Part shown: positions 54,077 through 58,000 of the stretch, piece after piece
Position numbering within the stretch: the first letter of the stretch is position 1
Layout of the letters: each line of letters starts with the position of its first letter
Notes under the pieces: model-generated
The model's input: the letters and a program-made list of their open reading frames with translations, nothing else
The model's database searches: none
Told to the model about the DNA's origin: nothing
Made by a program: the position numbers and the translations under genes
Assembly: GCA_009760855.2 (NCBI GenBank)
Contig: WPIO01000042.1
Coordinates: 1,707,001 to 1,765,000 of the forward strand
DNA from: Cristatella mucedo
Lineage: Eukaryota > Bryozoa > Phylactolaemata > Cristatellidae
Reading direction: 5' to 3'
Length of the DNA: 58,000 nt

Positions 54077-55263
54077 GTGCTCGGTCCACTCAGGCCACAT
54101 CCTTCTGCACTCCCCTCCGCTGTTCCACAGCCACTTCAGGGCATTGAGGTAAGTTCTCCGTTCGCTCTTCCCGAGTTGACCGCCGAAACGGTGGGAGTGC
54201 AGCAGACGCCAGAGCTCTGGCGTCGAATCTTCTCTCCTCGTGCCGGCACGGGGGACGGACGACATGCGCGCACCCGCGCCGGCGCCGCGAACTCGCCACG
54301 CCGGCCCCATACCGGCACGTTCCTCGCCCCACTGCGAAGTTCGCGCTCAGCTGCAGCTCAGGATTGGACGCGGTTCAGTCCGTCGGGACGCGGTGGCGAG
54401 CGGCTGCGAGAGCACAACGAGCGTCTACGAAAAATCCTACGCGCACAAAGAGCGTATGGATGAGAGAGAGGGATGTGGGGAGAGAGAATCTGCAGTGGAA
54501 CAGTTGTGCGACTGCAAAAGTGAAAGAGTAGACAACCGGAGCGATAAGCATAACAATTAAGGATCTATAAATAAGCCACTTCAATTGGCATTTCCTGACC
54601 CAGGTGTTTTGAAATCGAAGCGGCGATATTGCCGTACGCTAGCCAAAGGGGTCCAGCCTTTGGCTTTGAAACCCACGACACCAGGATGAACTCGCATTCG
54701 TACCAAAAATCTTCCACCGAAAACGTCTAGTTTGCTGCGTCGGCTTCGAGGCGTTGCTGCTCAGATGTGGGGGTGGTTCGGATATCAGCTTTCGCCATCA
54801 GAGGCATCACTTGCACCTCGTCAACCCAACGACATATGCAGATATGCAGACCCGGAGCTCCGCACCTTTCTAGCTGTACAATTTCGGCTGCTCTGAGCTC
54901 AGAATTTCCGTCGCTGCTGATTGGCTACCTACCTACGTCTCCGCATGCTCTCGTTAGTCGGATCGGCGATCAGTTGGCCCCCGAGCGAGCGCCCGGTGCG
55001 GTCGTCTGACGTCACATCCTGCCGGCGGTGCAGGGTAGTCGGTTTGCAGCACTGGGCCAGTTGGACTTCCTTCGATTGCTAAACTCGGTCACTCGATCTC
55101 TGGCGGCTTTTTGTATTTGAGAGCGGCCAAGCCGGAATAGCCGACTCCGGATCCCCGACTATTGCTCCTGGGCATCCGGTCCCATAGTTCGCCAGCGTGC
55201 AATACATCATCCGGTCGATCTCCATACCCAGCAACGCAGCCAAGACGAAATGGGGAGTAACTA
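54077..55263. other. GC-rich stretch, no gene proven
   Basis: CpG-rich around 54150-54420. GGCATTGAG|GTAAGTTC at 54147 is a good plus-strand donor sequence, but no matching exon was found. 54180-54240 has GCCAGAGCTCTGGC, a 14-bp palindrome. Confidence 0.4.
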
Positions 55264-55482
<219 letters not shown>

Positions 55483-55744
55483 CCCTGCAGCGTAGTGCAG
55501 GCAGCAGCCTGGCCAAATGCTACTACTGAGCGTATGCTGAATACCTGGAATAGTCGGTTTGTCAGCCTGATGAGACTCTGTCACTTTCTTGAAGGGGGTT
55601 GGCCTGTCCGCCTGATGCAATCCATGTAAAGGTTTCAAAGAAACGATCACACTCAGGTCTTTGATGTGGGAACGTTGATTCAATTGTCTTCAAACGCATG
55701 CCTGTCTTTAATATACCTTAGAGCCAGGCGAAGAGACTCTGCTG

Positions 55745-56165
55745 ACCAGCTGATCTTGAAGATGGCAACGTCTTCTGTCCATTCGACATACCTTCAGTTA
55801 AGTAGCATTACATATATTAGGGTCCGCTTAGACAATAGCACGAGAGCCAAACTAGTTCACGCTTTTGCGACATCGATTCTAGATTCCTGCAATTCTCTTT
55901 ATTCAAGTCTCCTAGCTTATAATAGTGCGAAACAGGTTAGTCGCTCGTCTGGTCCGTTGCCTGTGGTGGCCATCTCTGTCTGAGCCTCACCAGCTCCTTG
56001 TCAGGAATGGCATTGATTTCAAGATGCTCAGTGTGGCTTACGGCTTTTAGGTCAGTTCAGTCTCTTGCACCAGCCTACCTATCCGACCTCCTTGCGCCTT
56101 CAGTGTGATCTCGCACCAACCGCTCAACCAATCTAGTCATTTTGCCGTCCCTTGCACTAAATGGA
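55745..56165 (+). pseudogene. Decayed LINE C-terminal fragment
   Basis: LRSITYIRVRLDNSTRAKLVHAF-like then TSILDSCNSLYSSLL, corresponding to the region after YADD (LHNIAKIRA...LVHAFVTSRLNFCNSLL). Later CACCAGCTCCTTGTCAGG and CACCAGCCTACCTATCC. No tail seen here. Confidence 0.7.
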
Positions 56166-56469
56166 AATCTTGCGGCAATTTAGCCTTTTGCTCGTAAGCA
56201 GAAAAAACCTAGAAGTCGCTTCCGGGTATGAACATTCATTCTATGCAATGACACTGAATCCTTTAGGTTTCAGCTTGAGAACCAAATGTTCCCGCCAACT
56301 TCCCTTCTCCTCCCCAGGGAACTCTGTGGGGGTCGGCCATGCCCACAGCTTGTCTTCCGTTCTGGCCGGCTGTGCTCCGTGCTTTCGCATGATTCTGTGC
56401 ATGCTATTAGCCAGAGGTCTCATTAACAAGGTTGTGTGTTTATTAGTGGTCGTGCGTTTATTTACAAGG

Positions 56470-56628
56470 ACCATAATAGCTCAGGAGAAGGTAAGGCGCT
56501 TGCTCTTCGCAACCCAGGTCGTGAGTTCGAATCCTGCAGTGTGCGATCTTTTCTTGCCAACTGCAAGCGGCGGTGATAGCATTTTAAGGCTCTTCTTCCA
56601 CTATGCAAATGAGGCTTTTTAATCAGCT
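56470..56628 (+). mobile_element. SINE-1 copy
   Basis: GGAGAAGGTAAGGCGCTTGC, GGTCGTGAGTTCGAATCCTG (box B exact), ACTGCAAGCGGCGGTGATAG, GCAAATGAGGCTTTTTAATC, end AGCTTTT. Followed by (AT) at 56636-56656. Confidence 0.86.
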
Positions 56629-56734
56629 TTTATATTGAATATATATATATATATCTAAATATATTCAATGTGCATATAAGTACATGCATGTGTATATGTG
56701 CACGTTTGTTTCAGAATACTGGCCTAAGCATGAT

Positions 56735-56885
56735 ACTTGTTAGCATTTATTGCAAGCTTGATACCGTGCATGTCACTAAACCTTGGGTACTGACTGTCTC
56801 GCACCGAGTTACAAAGCGAGTGGGTAGAGATTAAGATCTCTTACAAATGACCTGCTCGTATTGGTATTATTATTATTATTAATGT
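56735..56885 (+). mobile_element. LINE 3' tail, worn
   Basis: GATACCGTGCATGTCACTAA, ACAAAGCGAGTGGGTAGAGA, TTAAGATCTCTTACAAATGA and (ATT)n. Confidence 0.65.
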
Positions 56886-57335
56886 TACGATTATCATATT
56901 CCCACCTTACCGACGCATGCAAAACGCGAATATATATATTGCAAAGTGCCTATTTCGTAGTTTTTCATTGCCGTGCCTTTTGCCTGCATGGGAGCTGGTA
57001 TATCCATCGGGCTGAAAGCACAGAATGCGAAGTATTCTGAGACAGATTTTGTGCTCTGAAAAAGATTGTGCCCTGAAAAAGATTGTTATCGCGAATAAAG
57101 TGAGCGGCGTAGTGATACTGTCGGCCAAAGTCCTACGGTCAACCATCTTTTCTTCGTGAGAAAGAAGAGGCGCCTGCCTGAAGACAGACGTCAGACTTCC
57201 TCGATTGGAAATGTCACATCCGCACATCCACCGCACCCGAGTTCTTTTCTGCTCCGACAGTGTTGCCATTGCTTTCAAACCCGATGAGACCATATAACCA
57301 CGGTAACTATGGTAAAAGTAAAACGGTAAAGTTAA
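56886..57335. other. No gene recognised
   Basis: The minus frame 57539-56907 is long (210 codons) but its 5' part is SINE-1 sequence and no motif is seen in the rest. Confidence 0.35.
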
Positions 57336-57496
57336 TCTCACAAAGCAGCCTCGTCTAAATCGCAGCAGAGCAGCCGTAGCCGCCGTCACTTCCTGCTTGC
57401 AGTGGGCAATAAGGAATTGCTTTGTGCAGGCCTCAATCCCATGATAGAGGTCATGAAGTGCGAGCACCTTGCCCTTAGGCGCGCTACCGTGGTACA
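57336..57496 (-). mobile_element. SINE-1 copy
   Basis: Minus strand: GGGCAAGGTGCTCGCACTTC, ATGACCTCTATCATGGGATT, TTATTGCCCACTGCAAGCAG, then GACGAGGCTGCTTTG. Confidence 0.7.
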
Positions 57497-57784
57497 GTAC
57501 TGCGCGTCTGCACTTCGCACTGACATGCAATTCGATCATTGGGTACGCAACATCTATTTTTCTAGTGGCGCACGGTTCAGCTAAATGCGTCTTGGACAGG
57601 CAGCTTTCCGTGTATGAGGTGGCCCGTCAGAGTCGGCGCACCAACGGTCCCGACTGACTCCCGACCGACTCTCGACTGCCAAGCTTCAGGATCATCGAAA
57701 CTCTAAAACTGAGATCGCTGTAATGTCACGGCTACGAATTGTCTTTCTTAGTTTCTGGCAGCCCAATAATGCTATGTGAAACGC

Positions 57785-57990
57785 ACCCGTTCGTTACAGC
57801 ATTTTCTGGGTCTTTGCGATTCGTCCTTCGCGGGTATGTACTTGCTTACACTATGCCTTCTGCTTTCGTATTTTACCACAAATCATCAGGTAATGGTTTC
57901 TATAGAGCATCTGTAAAGTGCCCAGAAAGAGATTCAGTTCTCTGAAGGCGCTAAATACATTTATTTTTGTTATTATTATTATTATTATAA
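57785..57990 (+). mobile_element. LINE 3' end
   Basis: TTACAGCATTTTCTGGGTCT, GAGCATCTGTAAAGTGCCCA, GAAAGAGATTCAGTTCTCTG, AAGGCGCTAAATACATTTAT and (ATT)n near the window end. Confidence 0.85.
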
Positions 57991-58000
57991 CGTAATAGAT

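Noticed and set aside
55079-55260. Peptide EIDRMMYCTLANYG resembling a conventional phospholipase start
   Set aside because: Similarity is limited to a few residues, no calcium loop or HDxC follows, and the upstream strand is a (GA)n without a usable acceptor.

Overview
The window is animal (metazoan, probably invertebrate) nuclear DNA: GT-AG introns, CpG-rich islands, very long dinucleotide microsatellites, non-LTR retrotransposons of the L2/CR1-like type and tRNA-derived SINEs. No bacterial, organellar or viral gene layout is present, and I cannot name the species.

The main result is a host gene that is not obvious from long reading frames. On the minus strand, five exons (40374-40019, 36566-36346, 28999-28837, 23528-23388, 22111-22027) all have GT/AG borders and join in phase into 966 nt (321 codons plus stop). 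They encode a secreted phospholipase A2 of the group III (bee-venom-like) type: signal peptide, a novel-looking N-terminal region, calcium loop (WCGPGN), active site (CCRAHDSC), and the catalytic-Asp exon (CRCD). The first exon lies in a CpG island (about 39.2-41.5 kb) next to a long (CT)n tract. The four introns hold many transposon remains.

Most of the rest is mobile-element debris. One LINE family dominates: a nearly complete copy at 11.8-15.66 kb (endonuclease plus reverse transcriptase, one reading frame broken by a single TGA) and about 20 truncated or decayed copies or 3' tails, mostly on the plus strand. Its 3' end carries a conserved two-step stem-loop followed by (ATT)n. Two SINE families occur: SINE-1 (11 copies; tRNA-like head, no LINE tail) and SINE-2 (5 copies; tRNA-like head with a tail that resembles the LINE 3' stem-loop). 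There is also a Ty3/Gypsy relic (48.0-49.25 kb, minus) and a second, older LINE lineage (49.4-51.1 kb, minus).

Layout: 0-5.1 kb LINE/SINE and two small tandem arrays; 5.1-9.4 kb mostly unrecognised with SINEs; 9.5-11.2 kb (CT)n and a CpG-rich stretch with a 40-bp palindrome; 11.2-15.7 kb SINE plus the best LINE; 15.7-22 kb sparse; 22-40.4 kb phospholipase gene; 39.2-42.3 kb CpG island and (CT)n tracts; 42.3-51.1 kb LINE, Gypsy and repeat debris; 51-58 kb SINEs, a 198-bp (AT)n, a 19-bp minisatellite and LINE tails.
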